Shown here in pieces: positions 32,881 to 42,391 of a DNA stretch of 64,000 bases; position 1 is the stretch's first letter; each line of letters opens with the position of its first letter. Both the position numbers and the translations under genes were made by a program. The notes beneath the pieces were generated by a model. It worked only from the letters and a program-made list of their open reading frames with translations. It made no database searches and was not told the DNA's origin. Origin of the DNA: SZAS-79 sp964599095 (GTDB lineage Bacteria; Pseudomonadota; Gammaproteobacteria; Burkholderiales; SG8-39); contig CAZREB010000007.1 of NCBI GenBank assembly GCA_964599095.1, positions 124,001-188,000 of the forward strand, written 5' to 3'.

Positions 32881-33935
32881 TGACCTATATCGCCAAACCA
32901 AGGCTTCACCACCCGACGCTGCCGGTCAACAAGGTCGGCTTCACGCGCCGCGACTACGAAGGCAAGGTCTCGACGCTGTGCGCCGGCTGCGGGCACGACT
33001 CGATTTCGGCCGCGATCGTGCAGGCCTGCTGGGAGATGAACATCGAGCCGCACCGGGTCGCGAAGCTGTCCGGTATCGGCTGCAGCTCCAAGACGCCGGA
33101 CTACTTCCTCGGCAATTCGCACGGCTTCAACACCGTGCATGGCCGGATGCCGTCGGTGCTTACCGGGGCCAACCTCGCCAACCGCGACCTCCTTTACCTC
33201 GGCGTCTCGGGCGACGGCGACTCGGCCTCGATCGGCATCGGCCAGTTCGCGCACGTCATGCGCCGCGGCGTCAACATGGTCTACATCCTCGAGAACAACG
33301 GCGTCTACGGCCTGACCAAGGGCCAGTTCTCGGCTACGGCCGACCAGGGCTCGAAGTCCAAGCGGGGCGTCGAGAACACGGACGCCCCGGTCGACACGGT
33401 GTCGCTGGCGCTGATCATGGGCGCGACCTTCGTGGCGCGCAGTTTCTCGGGCGACAAGCAGCAGCTGGTGCCGATCATCAAGGCCGCGATCGCACACAAG
33501 GGAGCGGCGTTCATCGACGTCGTGAGCCCGTGCGTGGCGTTCAACAACCATCCCGGCAGTACCAAGAGCTACGACTACGTCCGCGAGCACAACGACGCGG
33601 TCAACCGGATCGACTTCATCCCGAGGAAGAGCGAGATCACTGTCGACTACCCGGAGGGCGAAGTGATCGAGGTCGAGCAGCACGACGGCACTTTCCTGCG
33701 CCTTCGCAAGATCCACCCGGAATACGACCCGCGGGACAAGAACCGGGCGATGAACTACATCCTCGAGCACCAGGCGCGAGGGGAGGTGGTTACCGGACTG
33801 TTGTACGCCAAGCCCGATTCGGTCGACCTGCACCAGCACCTCAACACGACCGAAGTGGCGTTCAACAAGTACTCGGCGAAGGACCTCTGCCCGGGCGCGA
33901 ATATCCTCGAGCAGTTGAACGCCTCGCTGCGCTGA
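32880..33935 (+). CDS. korB: 2-oxoacid:acceptor oxidoreductase, TPP-binding beta subunit (KorB-type)
   Basis: This 351-residue protein has the iron-sulfur/TPP motifs of KorB: STLCAGCGHDSISAAIV, SGIGCSSKTPDYF, HGRMPSVLTGANLAN and the TPP-magnesium site GVSGDGDSASIGIGQFAH with NNGVYGLTKGQ. ATG 32880 shares one base with the korA stop, so translation is coupled. It ends the three-gene unit at a bidirectional terminator. Together the three subunits would pass electrons from 2-oxoacid oxidation to NADP or ferredoxin. Confidence 0.88.
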   Translation: MTYIAKPRLHHPTLPVNKVGFTRRDYEGKVSTLCAGCGHDSISAAIVQACWEMNIEPHRVAKLSGIGCSSKTPDYFLGNSHGFNTVHGRMPSVLTGANLANRDLLYLGVSGDGDSASIGIGQFAHVMRRGVNMVYILENNGVYGLTKGQFSATADQGSKSKRGVENTDAPVDTVSLALIMGATFVARSFSGDKQQLVPIIKAAIAHKGAAFIDVVSPCVAFNNHPGSTKSYDYVREHNDAVNRIDFIPRKSEITVDYPEGEVIEVEQHDGTFLRLRKIHPEYDPRDKNRAMNYILEHQARGEVVTGLLYAKPDSVDLHQHLNTTEVAFNKYSAKDLCPGANILEQLNASLR

Positions 33936-34001
33936 GCCGGCAGGGCCGGGTCCGCCGGCTCGCGGAAAGCCAGGAACCGGCTGAACCGCGGCCGCAGAAA
34001 C

Positions 34002-34028
34002 AAAAAAGCCCGGCAAGCCGGGCTTTTT
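34002..34028. terminator. Bidirectional intrinsic terminator
   Basis: Stem GCCCGGC/GCCGGGC with an AA loop, flanked by AAAAAA on the left and TTTTT on the right. It can end korB on the plus strand and the cold-shock gene on the minus strand. Confidence 0.92.
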
Positions 34029-34050
34029 CTATTCCTGCATCGGGCCGCTA

Positions 34051-34254
34051 TTACATGACCTTGATGTTGGTCGCCTGCTCGCCTTTCGGGCCAGTGGTGA
34101 CGTCGAACGAAACCTTCTGGTTCTCCTTCAGGCTCTTGAACCCGTCGCCGACGATCGCGGAGAAGTGTGCAAAGAGATCCTTGCCGCCGCCGTCGGGGGT
34201 AATGAAGCCAAAGCCTTTAGCGTCGTTGAACCATTTCACGGTACCGGTTGCCAT
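34051..34254 (-). CDS. Cold-shock protein (CspA family)
   Basis: A 67-residue cold-shock domain with RNP1-like KGFGFITPDGG and RNP2-like LFAHFSAI. It binds single-stranded nucleic acid and melts RNA structure. The first residues MATGTVKWFNDAKGFGF are the family signature. The 268 bp between it and kup include an AT-rich stretch (about 34300-34500) that must hold both divergent promoters; long structured leaders are usual for csp genes but none is asserted here. Confidence 0.95.
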   Translation of the reverse strand: MATGTVKWFNDAKGFGFITPDGGGKDLFAHFSAIVGDGFKSLKENQKVSFDVTTGPKGEQATNIKVM

Positions 34255-34522
34255 TCTCGATTTTCCTCACAAAAGTTAATGTTGGGCAGTTGCCCGAATG
34301 CTGGAAGGTCAAGGGAAAAACGACGACCTGATGAGTACCGCGCTAGCGGTTACAACAAGACTGTACTTTCACTTCTTGAGAATCCTGCGTATGCGGTATA
34401 CACCTGCTTTGCCGATTGGTCAAGAAAACCGGAATTTTTCCAGCCGGCTCATGCATTTGGCGATTTGCGTTTAGTGCGGTGCAGTATCAGAATTCCGCCC
34501 CTTACGTCCGGGGAAGGTCTAT

Positions 34523-36421
34523 TTGGACTCCATCGATTCGCACCAGCCGGTGGGCGGCCAGACCCGCGCCGCCCTGTCCCTGGCCGCCCTGGGGATCGTC
34601 TACGGGGACATAGGCACCAGTGTCCTGTACGCCGCCAAAGAGGTCTTCAACCCCTCCCACGGCATCCGGCTCGACCACGGTACGATCATCGGCGGGGTAT
34701 CGGCGATTTTCTGGTCGTTGATGATCGTCGTATCGCTCAAGTATGTGACGCTCATCATGCGCGCCGACAACAAGGGCGAGGGCGGGATCATGGCGCTGCT
34801 CGCCCTGTCTTCGTCCGCCGTCCACGACCATCCCCGCTGGCGAGTGGGGCTGCTGCTGCTGGGGGCCTTCGGGGCGGCGCTCTTTTACGGAGACGCCGTG
34901 CTGACGCCGGCGATTTCGGTGCTTTCAGCGGTCGAAGGCCTGGAGGTGGGGACGACGGCCCTGAAATCCTTCGTCGTCCCGATCTCGGTCGGCGTCATCG
35001 TCGCTTTGTTCGCATTCCAGCAGCACGGCACGGCCGTGGTCGGCAAGTTGTTCGGGCCGGTGATGCTTGTATGGTTCACTGCGCTCGCCATCGGCGGGAT
35101 CCACGGCATCGCGGGAAATCCCGCGATCCTCGCAGCGCTCAATCCGTTCCACGGGCTCGAATTCGTCACCGCGCACGGCTGGGCATCGTTCCTCGTGCTG
35201 GGCGCGGTCGTGCTCGGCGTGACCGGCGCCGAGGCGCTCTACGCCGACATGGGCCATTTCGGCCGGCGGCCGATCCGCACCGCCTGGTTCGGTCTCGTCT
35301 TTCCTGCCCTTGCGCTCAACTACTTCGGGCAAGGTGCCTTGCTGATGTCGAATCCCGCAGCCGTCAGCAACCCCTTCTACCTGATGTTTCCCGCGTGGGC
35401 GCTTTATCCCATGGTGGGATTGGCGACGGCGGCGACGGTCATCGCATCGCAGGCGACGATCTCGGGCGCCTACTCGCTCACCAAGCAGGCGATCCAGCTG
35501 GGATTCCTCCCCCGCATGAACATTGTGCACACCTCGGCGAACGAAATCGGACAGATCTACCTGCCGGGGGTCAACTGGATCCTGCTGGCCGCCGTCCTTG
35601 CCGCGGTCGTCGGCTTCGGATCCTCGTCCGCACTGGCCTCGGCCTATGGGCTTTCGGTGACGGGAACGATGCTGATCGACACCTTCCTGACCTTCTTCGT
35701 GATCCGGTTTGCATGGAAGTACAACCTCATGCTGTGCCTGTTCGCCACGGGGTTCTTCATCGTCGTCGATATTGCCTTCTTCTCGGCGAGCGTCGTGAAG
35801 CTGGGCGAGGGCGGATGGTTCCCCCTGTTGATGGCCAGCATGGTCTACACCGTCATGCTCACCTGGCGTCGCGGGCGACAGATCCTGGTGCGCAGGCTCC
35901 AGAGTTCCGCCATCCCGCTTGACGCATTCCGCGACTCCCTGTTCGCCTATCCGCCTACGCGAGTGCCGGGCACCGCGATCTTCATGGCCGCAGATCCGGG
36001 CGCGGTGCCGCACGCACTGCTTCACAATCTCTCCCACAACAAGGTGATGCACGAACGCGTCGTGTTCGTCACAGTCACGATCCACGAGGTGCCGTGGATA
36101 CCGCCCGAAGAACGCGTGCAGGTCGAGGCAATGGGGCACGATTGGTTCCTGATCCGGATGCATTTCGGGTTCAAGGACCGCCCGGACGTGTCCGAAGGCC
36201 TGAGGCTCTGCGCCAAGCACGGCCTTGAATTCAACCTGATGGAAACATCCTTCTTCCTCAACCGGGAAACGCTCGTCCCGGTGGCCAACGCCGAGGACGG
36301 CATGGCCCTGTGGCGCGAGAGGATGTTCGCCGCAATGGCGCGCAATGCCTCGAGCGTCACCGACTACTTCAACATTCCGACCAACCGGGTGATCGAACTC
36401 GGTACCCGGATCGAGATCTGA
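34523..36421 (+). CDS. kup: KUP family potassium uptake protein
   Basis: This 632-residue inner-membrane protein starts, after a short tail, with ALSLAALGIVYGDIGTSVLYA, the invariant KUP N-terminal signature. About 12 transmembrane segments follow, with a hydrophilic C-terminal third (from about residue 460). It is a proton-coupled potassium importer. A TTG at 34523 is used as start, since GGGGAAGG lies 6 bp before it and the N-terminal length is then normal. The threonine aldolase gene follows after one base, so the two are probably co-transcribed. Confidence 0.93.
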   Translation: MDSIDSHQPVGGQTRAALSLAALGIVYGDIGTSVLYAAKEVFNPSHGIRLDHGTIIGGVSAIFWSLMIVVSLKYVTLIMRADNKGEGGIMALLALSSSAVHDHPRWRVGLLLLGAFGAALFYGDAVLTPAISVLSAVEGLEVGTTALKSFVVPISVGVIVALFAFQQHGTAVVGKLFGPVMLVWFTALAIGGIHGIAGNPAILAALNPFHGLEFVTAHGWASFLVLGAVVLGVTGAEALYADMGHFGRRPIRTAWFGLVFPALALNYFGQGALLMSNPAAVSNPFYLMFPAWALYPMVGLATAATVIASQATISGAYSLTKQAIQLGFLPRMNIVHTSANEIGQIYLPGVNWILLAAVLAAVVGFGSSSALASAYGLSVTGTMLIDTFLTFFVIRFAWKYNLMLCLFATGFFIVVDIAFFSASVVKLGEGGWFPLLMASMVYTVMLTWRRGRQILVRRLQSSAIPLDAFRDSLFAYPPTRVPGTAIFMAADPGAVPHALLHNLSHNKVMHERVVFVTVTIHEVPWIPPEERVQVEAMGHDWFLIRMHFGFKDRPDVSEGLRLCAKHGLEFNLMETSFFLNRETLVPVANAEDGMALWRERMFAAMARNASSVTDYFNIPTNRVIELGTRIEI

Positions 36422-36422
36422 C

Positions 36423-37448
36423 ATGGCTGCTGGCATCGTCGACCTCCGCAGCGATACCGTGACCCGTCCCTCCGGCCCGATGCGCGCCGTGATGGCGGCA
36501 GCCGAACTCGGCGACGACGTGTTCGGCGACGACCCCTCGGTGAATGCATTGCAGGAGCGAGCTGCAAGGATGCTCGGGTTCGAAGCCGCGCTGTTCTTCC
36601 CTACGGGCACCCAGTCGAACCTCGCCGCGCTGATGAGCCATTGCCAGCGCGGCGACGAGTACCTGGTCGGCCAGGAAGCGCATACCTATCGCTACGAGGC
36701 CGGTGGCGGGGCGGTGCTGGCTTCGGTCCAGCCGCAACCGCTGGCAAACCGCCCGGACGGGACCATGGACCTCGGCGAGGTCGAAGCGGCCATCAAGCCC
36801 GACGACCCGCATTTTGCGCGGACCCGGCTGCTGGCGCTTGAGAACACGCTGGGCGGGAAGGTTGTGCCGCAGGCGTGGATCGCCGAAGCGCTGGCGATGG
36901 CGAAGCGACGTGGCCTTGCGACGCACCTGGACGGTGCACGGATATTCAATGCGGCGGTCAGACAGGGTGTTTCGGCCGCATCGCTTTGCTGCGGGTTCGA
37001 TTCGGTGTCCGCCTGCCTGTCGAAAGGCCTCGGGGCGCCCGCAGGCAGCGTCCTTGCCGGCGCGGCGCCGCTGATTGCCCGCGCAAGGCGCGCACGCAAG
37101 ATCCTGGGCGGCGGGATGCGCCAGGCCGGTGTCCTCGCGGCCGCAGGCATCTACGCGCTCGATCACAACGTCGCGCGGCTGGCGGAGGATCATGCGAACG
37201 CAGCCCGTCTTGGTGAGCTGCTCGCTTCCATCCCGACGCTCGCGGTCGAACCGGTGCAGACCAACATGGTGTTCGTGCGAATCCCGGCCGAGCGATGCGC
37301 GGCCCTGGGCGTCCATCTCGAATCGGCCGGAGTCAAGGCCCTTGTCGGGCCGAGAACACGCCTATGCACCCACCTCGACGTCGATCGTGCCGGCGTAGAG
37401 CGCGCCGCAGCCGCGTTTCGCGCCTTCTTCAGCGAAGCAGCAGCGTAA
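36423..37448 (+). CDS. ltaE: Low-specificity L-threonine aldolase
   Basis: A 341-residue PLP enzyme that cleaves threonine and allo-threonine to glycine and acetaldehyde. VDLRSDTVTRP, ELGDDVFGDDPSVN and the PLP lysine in SACLSKGLGAPAGS (Lys201 region) are diagnostic. It begins 1 bp after kup and its 3' end overlaps the convergent small secreted-protein gene by 20 bp. Confidence 0.93.
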   Translation: MAAGIVDLRSDTVTRPSGPMRAVMAAAELGDDVFGDDPSVNALQERAARMLGFEAALFFPTGTQSNLAALMSHCQRGDEYLVGQEAHTYRYEAGGGAVLASVQPQPLANRPDGTMDLGEVEAAIKPDDPHFARTRLLALENTLGGKVVPQAWIAEALAMAKRRGLATHLDGARIFNAAVRQGVSAASLCCGFDSVSACLSKGLGAPAGSVLAGAAPLIARARRARKILGGGMRQAGVLAAAGIYALDHNVARLAEDHANAARLGELLASIPTLAVEPVQTNMVFVRIPAERCAALGVHLESAGVKALVGPRTRLCTHLDVDRAGVERAAAAFRAFFSEAAA

Positions 37449-37803
37449 AGGCCGCGTCCATGCGCGCAAGGCACTTGCGCAGCATGTCCGCCTCGTGCTC
37501 GGTACTCTTCGCTGGCGCGTCGAAGACGTCCTCGACGGCGGCCGCCAGGAATGCCTCGTCGTCTTCGTCCTGCGCAAACCAGCGCAATTCGGGCGGATGC
37601 GCTCGGATGGCCATCAGGTCACCGTAAAGGCGGTCGAGGAAGGCCTCGCGGGTCATTCCGGCGTCGCGCGCGAGCGCAGCATTTCGGATGAACTCGCCTG
37701 CCTCCCGGCATTCCTGGAGCGAGGGTTTGTGCGCCAGGGCGAACGCGGGGCAGATCGACAGCGCGGCCGAAACCAGGAGGGATTTAAGGCGTGAGCGTCG
37801 CAT
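37429..37803 (-). CDS. Small secreted hypothetical protein
   Basis: I do not recognise this 124-residue protein. It has a signal peptide (MRRSRLKSLLVSAALSICPAF, cleavage near ALA-HK) and a mature helical, acidic domain with two cysteines (Cys32 and a Cys near 110) that could pair. The pattern is typical of small periplasmic proteins of betaproteobacteria. Its last 20 bp overlap the convergent ltaE gene, and it lies 9 bp downstream of the DMT transporter gene on the same strand, so it is probably in that operon. Confidence 0.6.
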   Translation of the reverse strand: MRRSRLKSLLVSAALSICPAFALAHKPSLQECREAGEFIRNAALARDAGMTREAFLDRLYGDLMAIRAHPPELRWFAQDEDDEAFLAAAVEDVFDAPAKSTEHEADMLRKCLARMDAAFTLLLR

Positions 37804-37812
37804 CTGCGAACT

Positions 37813-38754
37813 TTATCCGCTGTCGGGCTGCACGACCGTGTTGCGCAGGCCGCCGGAGAACTGGGCCCAGGCGACGCCTGCCATCGTCAGCAGGGCGCCC
37901 ACGATCTTGAGCCAGGTGAACGTCTCGCCCATCGTGACCCAGGAGACGAGCCCGGCGATCGGCGACATCATGTACATCAGGGGCGCGCTCTTCGCGACGC
38001 CGCGCACCTGGTTGATCCATGCCCAGCCGAGCCATCCCAGGAAAGACGAGATCGTTACCGCATAGAACATCCACAACCAGATGGACGCCGGGATCTGCTG
38101 CCAGGGCTCCATGAGAAATGCCGGCAGCGTGAAGAGCAGCACCGGCGGCGCGCCGACCACCAGCGTGTAGCCGAGGAGCACCGGCGCGCCATAGCGCGAG
38201 GTGAGCGGCCGGGCGACCACGGTATAGAGCGAAAAGAGGCCTGCGGCGAACAGCAGCACGAGGTCGCCAAGCCCGGCGCGCAGCACGCCGCTGGCGAACT
38301 TGTCCGACATGAAGAGCAGGATCCCGAGGAAGGCCGCGACCGTGCCGACGACCTGGGGCGCGCGAAGCTTCTCCGCGCCGAGCGCCGCGAGGATCAGCAG
38401 CGTCCACAGCGGCCCGCTGGTGAGGACGAGCGAACTCGAGAACGGCGTCGAGAGATGCAGGCCCCAGGTGACGATGCCTACGTGCGCCGTGTGGCCGATC
38501 AGGCCGGCGGCAATGAAGCGGGGCACGTCGCGCTTGTTGGGGATCGACTGGCGGAACCGGCCGCGGTACAGCCAGCCCAGCATGCCGAGGCCGAGCAGCA
38601 TCATCCAGAGAAACCGCACGAACAGCATCGCCGGGACCGAGACCTGCTCGAGGATCGTCTTGGTGACCGAGAAGTTCACGCCCCAGATCACCATCAGCGC
38701 TATGGCGATCGCGAAAGACCAGCGGGCAAGGCCTTTCTCGACTGGGGCGCTCAT
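37813..38754 (-). CDS. DMT superfamily transporter (EamA domains)
   Basis: This 313-residue inner-membrane protein has ten predicted helices arranged as two EamA repeats (VIWGVNFSVTKTIL at the start of the first, LFAAGLFSLYTVVARPLTSRYG at the start of the second). Proteins of this type export amino acids or small metabolites. No substrate is indicated. It is divergent from the HupE gene and upstream of the small secreted protein. Confidence 0.88.
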   Translation of the reverse strand: MSAPVEKGLARWSFAIAIALMVIWGVNFSVTKTILEQVSVPAMLFVRFLWMMLLGLGMLGWLYRGRFRQSIPNKRDVPRFIAAGLIGHTAHVGIVTWGLHLSTPFSSSLVLTSGPLWTLLILAALGAEKLRAPQVVGTVAAFLGILLFMSDKFASGVLRAGLGDLVLLFAAGLFSLYTVVARPLTSRYGAPVLLGYTLVVGAPPVLLFTLPAFLMEPWQQIPASIWLWMFYAVTISSFLGWLGWAWINQVRGVAKSAPLMYMMSPIAGLVSWVTMGETFTWLKIVGALLTMAGVAWAQFSGGLRNTVVQPDSG

Positions 38755-38862
38755 CCCCGAAGAATATCAAACGATCCGATATCGGCCCTCCCGGAACCGG
38801 CGCGACGCTTCGGCACGCCTCTTGCTAGAATCCGGCTACACAATAATTGCCCGGAGAAAGGC

Positions 38863-39441
38863 ATGAACAACCTGTACGGAACCGCATTGCTGGTCGTCGG
38901 GCTCGTCCTCAGCAACGTCGTTCATGCGCACATCGGGGTCCACGCGGACGGCAGCTTCGAGACCGGGCTGCTGCACCCGTTCTCGGGCATGGACCACATG
39001 CTCGCGATGATTGCCGTCGGCCTGTGGGCGGCCCAGTCCGGGGGGCGCAATCTCGTCACGATGCCGGCCGTGTTCATGGTCGCAATGACGCTCGGCGCGG
39101 CTGTCGGTGTCTCGGGGGGCTACTTGCCGGTGGCCGAAGCCGGAGTCGCGCTGTCCGTGGTGATCCTCGGCGTGTTCCTGGCCCTTGCAGTGAGGGGCGC
39201 ATGGCAATGGGCGGTGCCGCTGATCGCGGTTTTCGCGCTGTTTCATGGCTATGCGCATGGCACGGAGGTGCCGCAGTTCGCCGATCCGGCGCGCTATTTC
39301 GTCGGGGTTCTCTCGGCCACCGCGGCCCTGCATGCGTGCGGAATTGCCGCAGCGTACACGTTGAAGACTCGGGCCGCAGCTTTGCGCGCGGGTGGAGCGG
39401 CGATCAGCCTCGCGGGACTGTGGCTGGTGCTGTCGCTCTGA
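38863..39441 (+). CDS. HupE/UreJ family protein (nickel/cobalt permease-like)
   Basis: A 192-residue membrane protein with a signal-like N-terminus ending HAHIGVH and six hydrophobic helices. It has the family motif HPFSGMDHMLAMIAVGLWA, with the conserved HPxxGxDH metal-binding signature, and a later FHGYAHGTE. HupE/UreJ proteins move nickel into the cell for hydrogenase or urease. No urease or hydrogenase genes are in view, but nikR and a NikR-controlled TonB receptor occur 13 kb away. GGAGAAAG precedes the ATG at 38863. Confidence 0.9.
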   Translation: MNNLYGTALLVVGLVLSNVVHAHIGVHADGSFETGLLHPFSGMDHMLAMIAVGLWAAQSGGRNLVTMPAVFMVAMTLGAAVGVSGGYLPVAEAGVALSVVILGVFLALAVRGAWQWAVPLIAVFALFHGYAHGTEVPQFADPARYFVGVLSATAALHACGIAAAYTLKTRAAALRAGGAAISLAGLWLVLSL

Positions 39442-39475
39442 CGCCGGGGCGGTTTGCGCGCCCTGAGCGGGGCGC

Positions 39476-39895
39476 CTAGCTGGCCGAGCGGCGCTCCCCG
39501 GCGGACGCGAATACCGCGCTGGCGCGCACGATGCGCGCCTCCCCGACATGCACGTAGCAATTGGCAAACGTCAGCCGCCCGCCGCTCTTCTGCACGTCGG
39601 TATGCACTTCGAGCCAATCCCCCACCTTGGCGCTCCCCACGTAGTCGATCGTCAGGCTGGCAGTGACCGCGCTCTTCGGCGGATCGGAGAGGAAGGCGAT
39701 CGTGTAGCCGAGCGCGAGGTCGGCGAGCGTCGCGAGCAGGCCTCCATGGACGATTCCACGGGAATTGCAGTGCTTGTCCTCGGCCAGCAGGCCGATCATG
39801 CGGCCAGTGCCTTCGCCCTTGGTATACAGTGGCCCGACGAGCGTGCTGAACGGGCTCGAGCGGTGCAACGGCTTGAATCCGGGCGGGATCGGCAC
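39476..39895 (-). CDS. PaaI-like hotdog thioesterase
   Basis: This 139-residue hotdog-fold protein has the thioesterase motif NSRGIVHGGLLATLADLALGY and the later SLTIDYVGSAKVGDWLEV. It probably hydrolyses an acyl- or aryl-CoA. The GTG at 39895 lies one base after the stop of the upstream amidohydrolase gene, giving translational coupling and the normal family length. The longer open frame back to 39994 overlaps that gene and is not protein-like. Confidence 0.85.
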   Translation of the reverse strand: MPIPPGFKPLHRSSPFSTLVGPLYTKGEGTGRMIGLLAEDKHCNSRGIVHGGLLATLADLALGYTIAFLSDPPKSAVTASLTIDYVGSAKVGDWLEVHTDVQKSGGRLTFANCYVHVGEARIVRASAVFASAGERRSAS

Positions 39896-39896
39896 G

Positions 39897-41612
39897 TCAG
39901 GCGGAAAATTCGCGCAGCAGGCGGCCCGGCAGGCGCTCGAGCGGCACCATCCCGCGTTCGTCCGCCACCCTCTCCCCGTTGACCCAGACGCCATGCACGC
40001 CGACGGCGCGGGTCGTCAGGCGCGCACCGCCTGCGGGCAGGTCGCGGATCCTTTCCTTCGGTCCCCGGTCGACGGTCTGCGGGTCGAACAGCATCAGGTC
40101 GGCCGCCTGCCCGGCGGCCAGCGTGCCGCGATCGCGGATCCCGAATAATTGCGCGGTCTGGCCGGTGAGGCGGTAGACGGCCTGCTCCAACGTCAGCACG
40201 CCCTTGGCGCGCACCCAGTGGCCGAGCAGGTGCAGTCCGAAGCCCGCGTCATTGAAGAAAGTCAGGTGCGCGCCGGCATCCGACAGCGAGACGAGGCTGC
40301 ACGGGTGGCGGATCAGCCGGCCGACGGCTTCCTCGTCGGAATTCAGCGTCAGCGCGACGAACACGGTGCGCAAGTCTTCGGCCAACGCGAGGTCGAAGAA
40401 GAAGTCGAGAGGATCGCGGCCGGCTTCGGCCGCGAGGTCTGCGATCGTGCGCTGTTCGTAGCTTGCGTGTTGTGCGAGGAAAGTCTCGACCACTTGCACC
40501 TTGTGCCATTCGCCGTTGAAATTCCGGACCTGGGCCGGACGCGACAACTCGTCGCGGATCGATTGTCGAAAGGCGGGATCGGCGAGCTTGGCCTTGCGCG
40601 CTTCGCCTTTCAATGCGAAGGCGGGTTTCCAGGCCGCGAGACTTTCTATCGGGTAAGGCGACTCGAGCGTGAAGTCGAACGACAACGGGCAGCAGGAAAT
40701 GGCCCCCATCATCGTGCGGCCGCGCGCATTGGCCGCGCTGATCGCATCGAGTTCGTCGAAGACCACGTTCGGGTTGGTCGGGTTGTGGAGCAAGGCCGCG
40801 ACGATCACCGGCCGCCCGCTCTCCGCCGCCAGCGATTCAAGGAAGGCCGGCGTGCTCTGTCCGCCCTTGGTGAGCATGAATACGCCTCGGCCGGCTTCCT
40901 TGAGGCTGGTCACCAGCGCGCGGATTTCCTCGTCCTTGGCAAGCCTCGAAGGCATCGGGAGACCGCCGTGGCCGTTGTGCGCGGGGGAGGTCGAAGTCGC
41001 GAACCCGACCGCACCGGCGTGCATCGCTTCGACGACGATGGCGCGCATTTTCGCAATCTCGGCATCGGTGGCCGCGCGCCGGGGCGCATCGTCGCCCATG
41101 ACGAACGTGCGGATCGACGAGTGGCCGACGAACGCGGCGATGTTCGGCGCGGTGCCCCGCTTCTCCAGCAGGTCCATGTATTCCGGGAAGCTCTCGAAAT
41201 CCCAGCGCACGCCGGCGCGCAAAGTCTCCAGGCCCATGCCTTCGACCTGCGTGAGGTTCTGCATGACCTGCTCGCGATCTTTCGGCTTGCAGGGCGCGAT
41301 GGTAAAGCCGCAGTTGCCGATGATCGCCGTGGTCACGCCGAGCGCCGGCGAGGGCGTCGCGCACGGATCCCATGTGAGCTGGGCGTCGTAGTGCGTGTGG
41401 TTGTCGATGATGCCGGGCATCAGCGCGAGGCCGGTGGCGTCGATCGTTTCCTTCGCCCCGGCATCGACTTTTCCGATCGCGGCAATCCGCCCGTCGCGGA
41501 CGGCAAGGTCGGACAGGACTCCGGCGGTCCCGAGTCCGTCGTAGAGCGTCGCGTTGCGGATCAGCAGGTCGAAGGCGGGCGCTTCCATGTGGCTGATAGG
41601 ATAGCGTCCCAT
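39897..41612 (-). CDS. Amidohydrolase, N-acyl-D-amino-acid deacylase-like
   Basis: A 571-residue amidohydrolase-superfamily enzyme. The metal-binding HxH is in PGIIDNHTHYDAQLTWDP. TTAIIGNCGFTIAPCK follows, and SLSDAGAHLTFF near the C-terminus carries the metal/catalytic Asp, as in D-aminoacylases. These remove N-acyl groups from D-amino acids or open related amides. ATG 41612 is given; ATG 41588 (MEAPAFDLLIRNA) is an equally possible start. It is divergent from an SDR gene across 23 bp and coupled to the thioesterase gene. Confidence 0.85.
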   Translation of the reverse strand: MGRYPISHMEAPAFDLLIRNATLYDGLGTAGVLSDLAVRDGRIAAIGKVDAGAKETIDATGLALMPGIIDNHTHYDAQLTWDPCATPSPALGVTTAIIGNCGFTIAPCKPKDREQVMQNLTQVEGMGLETLRAGVRWDFESFPEYMDLLEKRGTAPNIAAFVGHSSIRTFVMGDDAPRRAATDAEIAKMRAIVVEAMHAGAVGFATSTSPAHNGHGGLPMPSRLAKDEEIRALVTSLKEAGRGVFMLTKGGQSTPAFLESLAAESGRPVIVAALLHNPTNPNVVFDELDAISAANARGRTMMGAISCCPLSFDFTLESPYPIESLAAWKPAFALKGEARKAKLADPAFRQSIRDELSRPAQVRNFNGEWHKVQVVETFLAQHASYEQRTIADLAAEAGRDPLDFFFDLALAEDLRTVFVALTLNSDEEAVGRLIRHPCSLVSLSDAGAHLTFFNDAGFGLHLLGHWVRAKGVLTLEQAVYRLTGQTAQLFGIRDRGTLAAGQAADLMLFDPQTVDRGPKERIRDLPAGGARLTTRAVGVHGVWVNGERVADERGMVPLERLPGRLLREFSA

Positions 41613-41635
41613 GCTCCTTTAGTCTGCCTCCCACG

Positions 41636-42391
41636 ATGAAACTCTTCGAGATTCCCGGCCAGGTGGCCGTGGTTACCGGTGCCGCGCGCGGCATAGGACT
41701 TGCGACCGCCCGCTTGCTGGCCGAGGCCGGCGCGTCCGTGGCCCTGCTGGATGTCGACGGCGAAGCAGCCGCCACCGAAGCTGCCGCGATCGGCGGCAAA
41801 GCGGCCGCGTGGCGCTGCGATGTCACGTCTGAATCCGCAGTCGAGTCGGTGTTCGCCGAGATCACCGGCCGTTTCGGCCGCATCGACATCGTGGTCAACA
41901 ATGCCGGCGCCGCCGTCAGGAAGCCGGCAGTCGAACTGTCGATGGACGAGTGGCGGCGCATCCTCGACGTCAACCTCGCCGCGGTCTTCCTCTGCTCGCG
42001 GGTCGCCGCGCGCCGGATGGTTGCGCAGGGCGGCGGCGGGGCAATCGTCAACCTCGCGTCGATCATGGGCTTCTCCGGCGGCATCTTCCCGAATGCGTCC
42101 TACCAGGCGTCCAAGGGCGGCGTGGTCAACCTCACGCGCGCGCTGGCGCTCGAATGGGCCGACAAGAGGATCCGCGTCAACGCCGTCGCCCCGACGTTCG
42201 TGAAGACCGACCTCACCGTACCGATCTTTTCGAACCCGGACGTGCTTGCGAAGGTAAAGGCGCATACGCCGCTGGGCGAATTGCCCGGGGTCGGCGACAT
42301 CGCTGCGGCCATCCTGTTCCTCGCGAGTCCCGCGGCGCGGTTCGTCACGGGGGTGACGCTGCCGGTGGACTCGGGGTATCTCGCGCGCTAG
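41636..42391 (+). CDS. SDR family oxidoreductase
   Basis: This 251-residue classical short-chain dehydrogenase/reductase has the NAD(P) motif TGAARGIG, the structural NNAG and the catalytic triad (Ser in LASIMGFSGG, YQASK with Tyr and Lys). The acidic residue in LLDVDGE after the second strand favours NAD. The substrate is unknown. The 165 bp after it hold only GC-rich sequence with no clear gene. Confidence 0.9.
   Translation: MKLFEIPGQVAVVTGAARGIGLATARLLAEAGASVALLDVDGEAAATEAAAIGGKAAAWRCDVTSESAVESVFAEITGRFGRIDIVVNNAGAAVRKPAVELSMDEWRRILDVNLAAVFLCSRVAARRMVAQGGGGAIVNLASIMGFSGGIFPNASYQASKGGVVNLTRALALEWADKRIRVNAVAPTFVKTDLTVPIFSNPDVLAKVKAHTPLGELPGVGDIAAAILFLASPAARFVTGVTLPVDSGYLAR

Noticed and set aside
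38755..38862. A second NikR operator in front of the HupE gene
   Set aside because: No GTATGA-N16-TCATAC-like pair was found in the 108-bp region.
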